Of a stretch of 49,489 nt of DNA, positions 15,591-24,583 are shown piece after piece. This DNA comes from Deltaproteobacteria bacterium (GTDB taxonomy: Bacteria > Desulfobacterota > Desulfomonilia > UBA1062). Within the stretch, counting starts at the first letter, position 1. Every line of letters begins with the position of its first letter. The stretch covers positions 1-49,489 of the forward strand of contig JAKPPU010000173.1 of assembly GCA_029547185.1 (NCBI GenBank), read 5' to 3'. The notes under the pieces are model-generated. The model was not told the DNA's origin. It searched no databases and saw nothing but the letters and a program-made list of their open reading frames with translations. Made by a program: the position numbers and the translations under genes.

Positions 15591-16784
15591 TCATCTCCTC
15601 GCTTCTTTGGAGGCTCGAAAGGCTTTCTTCATAAGCTGGCTTCCCTTCTTCAGACCTGGCCTCTTCCTCGAGAAGCTGAACTCCTGAACCGATTCCGACG
15701 GGGCATCCCGTTCTTTGAGCCAGTTGACAATCCTCGGGGCGAATTCCTTTTGTGTCTTGGAACTGACGTATATGCCAATATGACCGGTATCGAGGCAAAC
15801 ATCCTCGGTATCGGTGCTCCCCACGGCGCCGGTGATCTTATCGGCGGCACCCGGAGGAACGAGGTGATCGTACTGGGCATAAATATTGAGCAGGGGCATG
15901 GTGATCTTGCGCAGATCTATCTTGTGTCCGCCGATCTCCATCTCGTTCTTGATCAGGAGGTTATTATGGTAGCAGTCCTTGATGAATTGCCTGAAGGTTT
16001 CTCCGGGAACGTCGGGGCTGTCGAAGATCCACTTTTCCATGCGGATGAAATTTTCAACGAAGTCCTTGTTGTCCATGTTCTCAAGGAACCCGATATACTT
16101 GTCGATCATGAGCCTGGCCGGATTGAGCAGGAGAAAACCCAGGTTCATGAGGTCTCCGGGCATGTTGCCGAAGGTTTCGATCATCTTGTCCACGTCGACC
16201 CACTTCATCCAGATGTGGAGGAGCCCCTGGTCGGTATCGAAATTCGTGGGGCTGACCGTGGTTATGAGATTCTTGATCTTTTCGGGATGGAGCGCGGAGT
16301 ACATCACGCAGAAGGTCCCGCCGATGCATATCCCCATCAGATTGATCTTCTTGACCTTCTCCCGCTCCAGGATAAAGTCTACCATGGTGTCCATATAGCC
16401 GTTTACGTGGTCGTCGATGGTAAGAAACTTGTCTTTGCTCGTGGGATAGCCCCAGTCGATCATGTACAGATTGATGCCGTTTTCGAGGAAGGTTTTCACG
16501 ACGCTTCTCTCGGGCTGGAGATCGAGCATGGTTTCACGGTTGATGAGGGCGTAGGTGACCAGAAGCGGGGTGCTGATCTCCGACGGCGAGGTCCTGACGG
16601 AGTGATAGTGCTTGAGCTTCACGCGGTCGGTCTCGAACACTACATCATAAGGAGTTGCAGCGATTTCGGTATTGAGCTTTCCGAGCAGAATGTCCGAGGC
16701 CTTCTGTGCGCGTTCCTGGGCCCCTTCCGTCTCTGCTGCTATGTGCTTCAAAATCAGATCTACAGGGATTTTGGTTTTTTCCAT
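15591..16784 (-). CDS. phaC: class III PHA synthase catalytic subunit PhaC
   Basis: PhaC polymerises (R)-3-hydroxyacyl-CoA and in class III needs PhaE. The 397-residue protein has the lipase box GICIGG with Cys153, catalytic Asp in YAQYDHLVPP and His in LDTGHIGIYV, and the DWGYP segment near residue 110, as in Allochromatium-type enzymes, which are about 355 residues long. The extra length is a basic C-terminal tail of about 40 residues (SRKRPGLKKGSQLMKKAF). The start at 16784 follows an AAAGGAGG site; an open frame reaches 16874 but overlaps phaE. It lies 16 nt after phaE. Confidence 0.93.
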   Translation of the reverse strand: MEKTKIPVDLILKHIAAETEGAQERAQKASDILLGKLNTEIAATPYDVVFETDRVKLKHYHSVRTSPSEISTPLLVTYALINRETMLDLQPERSVVKTFLENGINLYMIDWGYPTSKDKFLTIDDHVNGYMDTMVDFILEREKVKKINLMGICIGGTFCVMYSALHPEKIKNLITTVSPTNFDTDQGLLHIWMKWVDVDKMIETFGNMPGDLMNLGFLLLNPARLMIDKYIGFLENMDNKDFVENFIRMEKWIFDSPDVPGETFRQFIKDCYHNNLLIKNEMEIGGHKIDLRKITMPLLNIYAQYDHLVPPGAADKITGAVGSTDTEDVCLDTGHIGIYVSSKTQKEFAPRIVNWLKERDAPSESVQEFSFSRKRPGLKKGSQLMKKAFRASKEARR

Positions 16785-16800
16785 GGCTCCTCCTTTGCTG

Positions 16801-17688
16801 CTACTCCCTTTCCTTCGCCTTCTCGAGAGTGCGTACAGACTTCTTGAGCCTGTAGACCTCCATATAGAGGTCATCCATCTCCTTGCTGGTAGGGATGGGA
16901 AGGGACTGCAAAATATCCTGGATGATCTTGTTGCGGGCCTCGAGATAATCTTCCATGGCGGCCAGTGTTTCGCCCAGCACCCTGTTGTATTCTCCGGACT
17001 TGAAGAGCTTCATGAAATGCCCCTCGAGATTCTTCAGCCACATCTGATAGTATACCCTTGTATCCTCGGGGAGGCCGCCCGATTTCGTCAGCTCTTCGAG
17101 CTTTTCCTGCATGGCTTTGAGCGATTTTTCAAAGGGCAGAGAGAGGATATGAAGGAATTCGGAGAGGGCATTGTTGAACAGATTGTACTTGTCGATGGCC
17201 TGGTTGATTCTCTCCTGGTAGTATCTGGTGAGGCCGAGCTGGGGTATATTGAAATACTGCCTGATTTCTTTTTCATATATGTCAGACCATGCCCGCAGTG
17301 CTTCCTGGTCGATTTTGTCGAAGGTATATGCCTCTGTCGTTCCTATTTTTCCCATCTTTTCGATGAGCTGTTTCTGGAAGGAAGAATATCCCTTTATTCC
17401 TGTCTGAAGAAAGGTCGATGTGATATCCGGAAGCACGGCCATTCCGCGGCACATAGCCTCCAGGGCTGACGGATCCCTCATGACCGAGGTTATCACGCTT
17501 AAACCCTTCGAAATGGAAATGAGTGCCTCCTGGAGCATCTTGCGGCTTTCCTTTTCTTGAGCCTCTTCCGGATGTGATGCGCTCTTCTGATTCGGGCTGT
17601 ACTGAGCCCAGAACTGGTTTGCAGATTTCAGCCATTCCAGGAGCATGGCCTGCGGTTCGGGCTTTGTATGTTCCGCCGCGCTGTTCAT
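16801..17688 (-). CDS. phaE: class III PHA synthase subunit PhaE
   Basis: PhaE activates the class III synthase. The 295-residue protein is helical throughout, with the family's C-terminal SLPIPTSKEMDDLYMEVYRL segment followed by a basic coiled coil (about residues 262-295). Its place immediately upstream of phaC with a short gap is the usual class III arrangement. GAGGTG precedes the ATG. It begins the leftward phaE-phaC-GAF-phaJ group; no strong promoter is evident, although TATGAT boxes occur in the 17.75-17.80 kb interval. Confidence 0.88.
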   Translation of the reverse strand: MNSAAEHTKPEPQAMLLEWLKSANQFWAQYSPNQKSASHPEEAQEKESRKMLQEALISISKGLSVITSVMRDPSALEAMCRGMAVLPDITSTFLQTGIKGYSSFQKQLIEKMGKIGTTEAYTFDKIDQEALRAWSDIYEKEIRQYFNIPQLGLTRYYQERINQAIDKYNLFNNALSEFLHILSLPFEKSLKAMQEKLEELTKSGGLPEDTRVYYQMWLKNLEGHFMKLFKSGEYNRVLGETLAAMEDYLEARNKIIQDILQSLPIPTSKEMDDLYMEVYRLKKSVRTLEKAKERE

Positions 17689-17891
17689 GTTTCACCTCAT
17701 GCATGAAAGAAATGGAGTTTTAAAAGGGCATTGCCTCACACGCCTCAAGGTCGGGGCCGCATATCATATAAAAAGAAGTAATAAGGCCGAAGGATTTATC
17801 AAATGGATTCCGGATGTCGAGGCAGAGCTATCCCCGGGATAAAAAGGGATGGATGGCCGACAGAGCATGGAAGAAGGCAGGAAGAAGTGCC

Positions 17892-17920
17892 TTGACAAAG
17901 AAGGAGTTGTTGCTTATATG
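17892..17920 (+). promoter_or_regulatory. tRNA-Gly promoter
   Basis: TTGACA (17892-17897), 17 nt, TATATG (17915-17920). Transcription would begin about 9 nt before the mature tRNA. Confidence 0.7.
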
Positions 17921-17935
17921 GTAGGATGTTTTTGG

Positions 17936-18010
17936 GCGGGAATAACTCAGTGGTAGAGTGTAACCTTGCCAAGGTTAAGGTCGCGGGTTCGAATCCCGTT
18001 TCCCGCTCCA
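17936..18010 (+). tRNA. tRNA-Gly (anticodon GCC)
   Basis: The acceptor stem GCGGGAA pairs with TTCCCGC. The anticodon arm TAACC/GGTTA holds loop TTGCCAA with GCC at 17968-17970, and the T arm has GGTTCGAATCC. The 3' CCA is encoded (18008-18010). It lies alone between phaE and asnS, both leftward. Confidence 0.97.
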
Positions 18011-18029
18011 CATCCTTCTTCTTATCCGG

Positions 18030-19325
18030 CTACGGATATGCCCGGTAGATCATCCTCGGGAACGGTATGGTTTCCCGCACATGCTTGAGGCCGCAAATCC
18101 AGGAAAGAGTCCGTTCGATTCCCAGACCGAAGCCGGCATGGGGAACGCTGCCGTACTTCCTTAAGTCGAGGTACCAGGCATAGCTCTCAGGATTGAGATT
18201 GTTGTCCTTGAGCGCCTTCACGAGCAGGTCATAGCTGTCCTCGCGCTGGGAGCCGCCGATGATCTCCCCATACCCTTCCGGGGCCAGCAGATCGGCGCAC
18301 CGGACATACTCCGGTTTCTCGGGGTGCTGCTTCATGTAGAAGGCCTTGACCTTCCGGGGATAGTTCTCGATAAAGATCGGCTTGTCATAGAGGCCAGTGA
18401 TAATGGTCTCGTCGTCTCCGCCGAGGTCTGTTCCCCATTCGATGTCCGAACCGTGTTTCTTAAGGATCTCGAGGGCCTCGTCATACGAGATCCGGTTGAA
18501 AGGAGGAACGACCTTTTTCAGCGGGGCGAGGTCTCTCTCCAGAAAGGCGAGCTCCTGTTCCCTCTCGGCAATCGTATTCTGAACGATGTATGAGACGAAA
18601 TCCTCCTGGAGTGCAAGATTCTGGTCGTGGTCGAAAAATGCCATTTCCGCCTCGAGCATCCAGAACTCGGTGAGGTGCCGCCTCGTCTTGGAGCGCTCAG
18701 CCCTGAAGGTGGGGCCCAGGCAGAAGACCTTGCCCAGCCCGAAGATGGCCGCCTCGAGGTAGAGCTGTCCTGTTTGCGACAAAAAGGCCTTGCCGAGGTC
18801 GAAGTATTCGAGGCTGAACAGGCTGGAGGTATCCTCTCCGCACGTGGTGGTGATAATGGGGGTGTCGATCAGGGTGAAGCCGTTCTTATGGAAGTAATCT
18901 CTGACGTGCCTCACGAGGGCGTCTCTCACCCGCATGATGGCGATCTGCCTGCTCGACCTGAGCCACAGGTGGCGCTGGCTCAGGAGAAAATCCGGACCGT
19001 GCTCTTTTTTTCCGATGGGGAACTCCTCGGATTTCTGAACGATCTCGATCCGTGCCGCATGGAGCTCGTAACCGCCCGGAGATCTGAACTCCTCTTTCAC
19101 GGTTCCCCGGACGATCACGGAAGATTCGATCGGGACCTTCTTGATCTCGGGATAGACCTCCTCACCCAGGATCTCGCGCTCTGCAATGACCTGACAGATC
19201 CCGCTCCCGTCCCTTACGAGGAGAAACGACACCTTTCCGCTCGATCTCCTGTTGAAGACCCATCCCTTGATGACGACCTCTTCACCGATATGCTTGGGGA
19301 AGTCCTTGATGAGACATTCTTCCAT
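18030..19325 (-). CDS. asnS: asparaginyl-tRNA synthetase
   Basis: A class IIb synthetase of 431 residues. The N-terminal OB fold (VVIKGWVFNRRSSGKVSFLLVRDGSG split over residues 17-43) recognises the anticodon. Motif 2 is CLGPTFRAERSKTRRHLTEFW and motif 3 is HAGFGLGIERTLSWICG. The length and the TEFWMLEAEMAF segment fit AsnRS rather than the larger bacterial AspRS. The ATG has a GGAGCAAGAGAT leader. Its presence means Asn-tRNA is charged directly, at least in part. It is transcribed away from the ModE-like gene. Confidence 0.93.
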   Translation of the reverse strand: MEECLIKDFPKHIGEEVVIKGWVFNRRSSGKVSFLLVRDGSGICQVIAEREILGEEVYPEIKKVPIESSVIVRGTVKEEFRSPGGYELHAARIEIVQKSEEFPIGKKEHGPDFLLSQRHLWLRSSRQIAIMRVRDALVRHVRDYFHKNGFTLIDTPIITTTCGEDTSSLFSLEYFDLGKAFLSQTGQLYLEAAIFGLGKVFCLGPTFRAERSKTRRHLTEFWMLEAEMAFFDHDQNLALQEDFVSYIVQNTIAEREQELAFLERDLAPLKKVVPPFNRISYDEALEILKKHGSDIEWGTDLGGDDETIITGLYDKPIFIENYPRKVKAFYMKQHPEKPEYVRCADLLAPEGYGEIIGGSQREDSYDLLVKALKDNNLNPESYAWYLDLRKYGSVPHAGFGLGIERTLSWICGLKHVRETIPFPRMIYRAYP

Positions 19326-19399
19326 ACGATCTCTTGCTCCTCCTTGATCTGAAAGATCCCATAACGTATTAACCCTCTTGAAGCAACATTTTTTAGGGC

Positions 19400-19429
19400 T
19401 TCACGCCATTGATTCTTTGGCCGTATAAT
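19400..19429 (+). promoter_or_regulatory. promoter of the ModE-like gene
   Basis: A perfect TATAAT (19424-19429) with TTCACG 18 nt upstream (19400-19405). The first in-frame ATG in a good context, at 19445, is 15 nt past the -10 box, so the message would have a leader of about 8 nt and no ribosome site. Confidence 0.5.
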
Positions 19430-19444
19430 GCTATTTCATGCACC

Positions 19445-19795
19445 ATGAACTTTGCATACAAGATCTGGATTGAAAAAGACGGCGATACGGTATTCGGGAT
19501 GGGCATCTACAAGCTCCTCGACCTCGTCATGCAGACAGGGTCGCTCCACAAGGCAGCTCAGGAGCTCAAGATGTCTTACCGGGCAGCATGGGGAAAGGTG
19601 CGGGACTACGAACAGAGGCTGGGCGTAGGCCTCCTCGAGAAGGGGAGGCACGGGAGAACCGGTGCGCACCTCACCCAAGAGGGAGAGCAGATCGTAATGC
19701 GTTTCCAGGACATGATCAAGGAGATGGATAAGATCGTCGACAGCGGCCCTCTCGCAAAGCTCATGGACAAGATGGAAAATATCAAGGTCCACTGA
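19445..19795 (+). CDS. ModE N-terminal-type winged-helix DNA-binding protein
   Basis: A 116-residue protein that consists of the LysR/ModE-type winged helix only: GMGIYKLLDLVMQTGSLHKA then AAQELKMSYRAAWGKVRDYE (about residues 18-57), and LTQEGEQIV near residue 77. The molybdate-binding Mop domains of full ModE are absent. Stand-alone proteins of this kind occur in many anaerobes and are thought to regulate molybdate or tungstate genes. MobB lies at 36 kb, but no direct link is visible here. It probably heads the pgpA-cinA-thpR-recA transcription unit, with 7 nt to pgpA. A longer in-frame start at 19409 lies upstream of the -10 box and is rejected. Confidence 0.8.
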   Translation: MNFAYKIWIEKDGDTVFGMGIYKLLDLVMQTGSLHKAAQELKMSYRAAWGKVRDYEQRLGVGLLEKGRHGRTGAHLTQEGEQIVMRFQDMIKEMDKIVDSGPLAKLMDKMENIKVH

Positions 19796-19802
19796 GTGAG
19801 CA

Positions 19803-20264
19803 ATGAGTCCCCTTCCCCGCATGAGCCGTCTGGTGGCGACCTTCCTGGGCGCCGGATATTCTCCGGTCGCACCGGGAACGGCGGGAACCATCGCAACGCT
19901 GCCGCTGTACCTCCTGCTCAGAAAGCTGTCTCTGCCCCGCTATCTCCTGAGCGTCAGTATTCTCGCCGTGCTCGGCGTATCTGCGGCGTCACGGGCGGAG
20001 TCCCTCTGGGGAAAAGACCCGGGCAGGGTGGTCATCGATGAGGTCGTGGGCTTTCTGGTTACGCTCGTTTCCCGACCTCGAGGAATGAAGGACATACTCA
20101 TCGGTTTTGTGCTGTTCAGGCTCTTCGATGTGGTCAAACCGCCGCCCGCACGGAATCTCGAGGCCCTGCCGGGAGGGCTGGGGATCATGGCGGACGATGT
20201 CGCTGCCGGAGCCATGGGCGCACTGGCCCTTGCCGGCATCCGGAAGCTTTCGAAGAGACAGTAA
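19803..20264 (+). CDS. pgpA: phosphatidylglycerophosphatase A
   Basis: PgpA removes phosphate from phosphatidylglycerophosphate to make phosphatidylglycerol in the inner membrane. The 153-residue protein has the family motifs GYSPVAPGTAGT (18-29), DPGRVVIDEVVGF (72-84) and FRLFDVVKPPPARNLEAL with GGLGIMADDVAAG near the end. Two or three hydrophobic segments are present. Its stop overlaps the cinA start by one base. The ribosome site is weak, consistent with coupling to the upstream ModE-like gene. Confidence 0.93.
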   Translation: MSPLPRMSRLVATFLGAGYSPVAPGTAGTIATLPLYLLLRKLSLPRYLLSVSILAVLGVSAASRAESLWGKDPGRVVIDEVVGFLVTLVSRPRGMKDILIGFVLFRLFDVVKPPPARNLEALPGGLGIMADDVAAGAMGALALAGIRKLSKRQ

Positions 20265-21352
20265 TGAAGGCCTCGATAATCATCACGGGCTCCGAAATCC
20301 TTCGGGGCATGCGTCAGGATTTGCTGATTCAGCCGTTCTCCTCCATGATGGCTTCCCGGGGCATTGCCATGAGCCAGATCCGCATCATCGGAGATGATCC
20401 AGAAACGCTCTGTGAAGCCATACTCGATCTCGAGCCTGACTCGAACGTGATCGTGGTGACGGGCGGACTGGGGCTGACTCCGGACGATACGACCCATTCG
20501 GCGGTAAGAGAGCTGCAGGCAGGCAGACGGGTCCGGATGAACCTGGAGATAGACAATCCGGTCGGTTCTGCACAGGGCATAGATCTCGAGCTCGAGTCGG
20601 GCACGAGGGTCGTTTTCTTCCCGGGCGTGCCGGCAGAAGCGCTTGCCATGTTCGGGAATGTGGTCGACAGGCTGAACCCGGGGGCATCGTCCACGGTCGA
20701 GATCGCCGTGTTCGGCCTGCGGGAGGTGGAGATCGCGAAGCGCCTGGGCTCCCTGGCCGGCTCGTGCGGCTATCTGCCGAAAGACATGGAGGTCTCCCTC
20801 ATCGTCCCGAGAGAGATCGAGCAGGAGATCAGAGAGATCCTCGGGGCCCATGCCCTCGAAGGCGGCACCCTGAATGCAACCCTGGCCGACCAGCTCAGGC
20901 GAAAAGGCCTCACTGTTGCAACCGCAGAGTCGTGTACCGGAGGGCTCATCGCCCATCTCATCACACAGGTTCCGGGAAGCTCGGTGTATTTCCTGGGATC
21001 GGTGGTGGCGTACAGCAACGATCTCAAGGTGAGCCTTCTCAAGGTACCCGGGAATCTCATCACGCGGCATGGGGCTGTAAGCCGCGAGGTCGCGTCAAGC
21101 ATGCTCCGGGGGATCCTCGAGGTCACCGGCGCTGATGTGGGCATGGCCACCACGGGGATTGCCGGGCCTTCGGGAGGATCGGACGAAAAGCCCGTGGGCA
21201 CGGTTTGGATCGCTGCAGGCGGGGCGGACGATCATACGGTCCGGGAGTTTCATTTTCCCTTTGACAGGCAGAGGAACAAAATGATCTTTGCCAAGACGGC
21301 ACTCTTTCTTTTGAGGTCATATATCGATGATAAGGACGTTCATCGCACTTGA
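20264..21352 (+). CDS. cinA: CinA family protein (nicotinamide mononucleotide deamidase domain)
   Basis: CinA joins an N-terminal molybdopterin-binding-like domain (COG1058) with a C-terminal NMN deamidase domain. Here the C-terminal domain is complete: TVATAESCTGGLIAHLIT (about residues 218-235) with the catalytic Ser region, VVAYSNDLK, and TGIAGPSGGSDEKPVGTVW. The N-terminal domain keeps IITGSEILRG and VVTGGLGLTPDD but lacks about 40 residues after the latter compared with the usual protein of about 410 residues; total length is 362. The gene overlaps pgpA by 1 nt and thpR by 26 nt. The deamidase part is probably active, and the first domain may be degenerate. Confidence 0.88.
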   Translation: MKASIIITGSEILRGMRQDLLIQPFSSMMASRGIAMSQIRIIGDDPETLCEAILDLEPDSNVIVVTGGLGLTPDDTTHSAVRELQAGRRVRMNLEIDNPVGSAQGIDLELESGTRVVFFPGVPAEALAMFGNVVDRLNPGASSTVEIAVFGLREVEIAKRLGSLAGSCGYLPKDMEVSLIVPREIEQEIREILGAHALEGGTLNATLADQLRRKGLTVATAESCTGGLIAHLITQVPGSSVYFLGSVVAYSNDLKVSLLKVPGNLITRHGAVSREVASSMLRGILEVTGADVGMATTGIAGPSGGSDEKPVGTVWIAAGGADDHTVREFHFPFDRQRNKMIFAKTALFLLRSYIDDKDVHRT

Positions 21353-21881
21353 GATCCCTCGGGAAATAAAGGTATACCTCGGAGAGATCATTTCCGGCTT
21401 GCGGCAGAAGAACAGAGGCGTCAAGTGGGTTCAGCCCGAAGGCCTCCATATCACGCTCAAGTTTCTGGGGAATATTGACGAGGGCCTTGTCCCTTCGCTT
21501 TCGAGGGAGCTCGCCGCCCTTGCGGCCGCTTTTCCTGCAGCGCACGTCTCGCTCTCCCGGCTGGGGGCGTTTCCCGATGCGAAAAGGCCCCGGGTGATCT
21601 GGGCGGGCTTGATCGGCGATACGGCGATCCTCGCGGATATCGCTGCCAAAACGGATCAGATATGCACATCGCTTGGCATGGAGCCTGAGAAAAGACCGTT
21701 TCGGGCGCACATAACCATCGGTAGACTAAAGCTACCGACTGTGGTAGATTTGGCACAGGAAATTAGGGAAAGGGATTTCACCATTAACCATGTAATTTTG
21801 TACAAGAGCGAGTTGACCCCTTCCGGGGCGCGCTACAGTGTTCTCCATAGGAGCGTTCTTGGGCAAGAAAAAGGAGAATGA
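21327..21881 (+). CDS. thpR: RNA 2',3'-cyclic phosphodiesterase
   Basis: ThpR (LigT) is a 2H phosphoesterase that opens 2',3'-cyclic RNA ends. Both H-x-T-x motifs are present: LHITLKFLG (about residues 39-47) and RAHITIGRLK (about 131-140). At 184 residues it is of normal length. It starts inside the end of cinA and ends 3 nt before the recA ATG, so it is part of the same operon. Confidence 0.92.
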   Translation: MIRTFIALEIPREIKVYLGEIISGLRQKNRGVKWVQPEGLHITLKFLGNIDEGLVPSLSRELAALAAAFPAAHVSLSRLGAFPDAKRPRVIWAGLIGDTAILADIAAKTDQICTSLGMEPEKRPFRAHITIGRLKLPTVVDLAQEIRERDFTINHVILYKSELTPSGARYSVLHRSVLGQEKGE

Positions 21882-21884
21882 ACA

Positions 21885-22964
<1,080 letters not shown>

Positions 22965-22978
22965 GGGAGGCGAACAGT

Positions 22979-24163
22979 ATGGATATCAACGATGTCTTGA
23001 AGCAGGCAGTGGAGATGTCTGCTTCGGACGTCCACATCAAGATCGGCCTGCCTCCGGTTATCCGGAGGTTCGGCGCCTTGATCCCGCTGAGGGACCGGGA
23101 GAGGCTCACCAACGATGACATCTCTTCGATGGCCTACAGTCTCATGAATCAGTACCAGCAGGCCAAGTTCGACACGACCAACGAGATAGATCTGGCGTAC
23201 GGCCTCTCGGGTGTGGCGCGCTTCAGGGTGAACTGTTTCAGGCAGAGGGGGAGCTACGGGATGGTGTTCAGGATCGTTCCCACCGACCCCCCCAGCCTTG
23301 ACGATCTCCATCTCCCCGAAGTGATCAAAAAGATCAGCCTCGAGCGCAAGGGGCTCATCCTCGTCACCGGGACCACGGGCTCGGGAAAATCGACCACGCT
23401 GGCTGCCATGGTAAACCACATCAACACCTACAGGAACTGCCACGTGATCACCATCGAGGACCCCATCGAGTTTCTCCACAAGGACAAGAAGTGCATCATC
23501 AATCAGCGCGAGGTAGGGGCCGATACGAACTCCTTTGCCATGGCGCTCCGGGCGGCGTTGCGGCAGGACCCGGATGTGATCCTCGTAGGAGAGATGCGTG
23601 ACAGGGAGACCATCGAAATAGCGCTCACCGCTGCGGAGACCGGCCACCTCGTCCTTTCCACGCTCCATACCCTCGATGCGGTGGAGACCATCATGCGGAT
23701 CGTCTCGCAGTACCCTCCGCACCAGCACCTGCAGGTGCGGCTCCAGCTCGCGGGCGTTATCAAAGCGGTCATCTCCCAGCGGCTCCTGCCAAAGATCGAC
23801 GGGCAAGGCGTGGTCCCCGCTGCCGAGATTCTCGTCTCCACGGGAAGGATCAGGGAGTGCATTACCGACGAGACGCGCACGGCCGATATCCCGGACGCCA
23901 TTGCCGAAGGTCTCGTGGCCTACGGCATGCAGACCTTCGATCAGTCCCTGATGGCGCTGGTCAAAGAAGGGAGCGTTAGCTACAACGAGGCCATGCGCCA
24001 GGCCACAAACCCCAACGACTTCGCTCTGCGCATGAAGGGAATCAGGGGCACCAGCGACGGGAAGTGGGACGACTTCGAAGGCGAAGAGCCCGTAAAGGAA
24101 GAGGGACTGAGTGGAGAGGGAAAACCGTCCATATTCCAAGACGGCAATTATCGAGACTTTTGA
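22979..24163 (+). CDS. pilT: type IV pilus retraction ATPase PilT/PilU family
   Basis: The hexameric ATPase that disassembles type IV pili at the cytoplasmic face of the membrane. In 394 residues there is an N-terminal PAS-like domain (SASDVHIKIGLPPVIRRFG), Walker A TGTTGSGKSTT (about residue 126), the Asp box ITIEDPIEFLH, Walker B DPDVILVGEMRDRETI and the His box TGHLVLSTLHT. The tail has GMQTFDQSLMALV. No other pilus gene is in the window. It lies between recA and recX, and recX begins inside its last 18 codons. Confidence 0.95.
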   Translation: MDINDVLKQAVEMSASDVHIKIGLPPVIRRFGALIPLRDRERLTNDDISSMAYSLMNQYQQAKFDTTNEIDLAYGLSGVARFRVNCFRQRGSYGMVFRIVPTDPPSLDDLHLPEVIKKISLERKGLILVTGTTGSGKSTTLAAMVNHINTYRNCHVITIEDPIEFLHKDKKCIINQREVGADTNSFAMALRAALRQDPDVILVGEMRDRETIEIALTAAETGHLVLSTLHTLDAVETIMRIVSQYPPHQHLQVRLQLAGVIKAVISQRLLPKIDGQGVVPAAEILVSTGRIRECITDETRTADIPDAIAEGLVAYGMQTFDQSLMALVKEGSVSYNEAMRQATNPNDFALRMKGIRGTSDGKWDDFEGEEPVKEEGLSGEGKPSIFQDGNYRDF

Positions 24164-24583
24164 TCAGGGAATTGCCTATGCCCTCCAGGTGATCTCCCGG
24201 AGGGCAGTCTCGTCCTTTGAGCTAAAAAAAAACTGAAACTCAAGGGACTGAAAGAAGAAATCATCGATTCAGTCGTTGCCAGGGTCCTCGACTTAGGCTA
24301 TCTTAACGATTCAGAGTATTCGATTCGCAGGGCGCGCCTCATGGCCGAAAAAGGCTATGGCGATTTTTACATCAAGACCTTCCTCGAAGGCCTGGGCGTT
24401 CCCGAGGACATGGCGGCATCCGCCGTGGACAAGGTTTCGAAAGACTTCACAGAAGAAGAGAGAATCTCCATGCTCATGAGCAAGAGAAAAGGCCTGGGCA
24501 GGGAGAAGATGATCCGTTTTCTCGCAGGCAAAGGACTGGCCTTCGAGAAAATCCTGAGCGTGTTAGGTGGAGACGATCAATGA
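24111..24583 (+). CDS. recX: RecX regulatory protein, split by a -1 frameshift at an A9 slippery run
   Basis: RecX caps and restrains RecA filaments. From the GTG at 24111 (SD AAGAGG) the frame reads MERENRPYSKTAIIETFDQG, AYALQVISRRAVSSFELKKN and then meets TGA at 24234-24236. In the -1 frame the RecX sequence continues without loss: LKLKGLKEEIIDSVVARVLD, LGYLNDSEYSIRRARLMAEK, GYGDFYIKTFLEGLGV and so on to a TGA at 24581-24583. The joined product would be about 157 residues, normal for RecX. The break is at nine A then C, an A-AAA-AAC heptamer (24227-24233) in the right phase for -1 slippage. Either slippage restores RecX, or the gene is a recent frameshift or a read error. The last codon overlaps the alaS start (ATGA). 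Confidence 0.8.
24224..24274 (+). promoter_or_regulatory. slippery A9 tract with in-frame stop and downstream stem-loop in recX
   Basis: The run A9 (24224-24232) plus C gives an A-AAA-AAC heptamer in the zero frame, followed at once by TGA. A stem GACTGAA/TTCAGTC (24246-24252 with 24268-24274) starts 12 nt after the heptamer. A GGAGGG lies 22 nt before it, which is further than in the E. coli dnaX signal. Confidence 0.5.

Noticed and set aside
17799..18011. Minus-strand open frame beginning MERETGFEPATLTLARL
   Set aside because: It is the antisense of tRNA-Gly; this peptide is a well-known false protein from tRNA genes.
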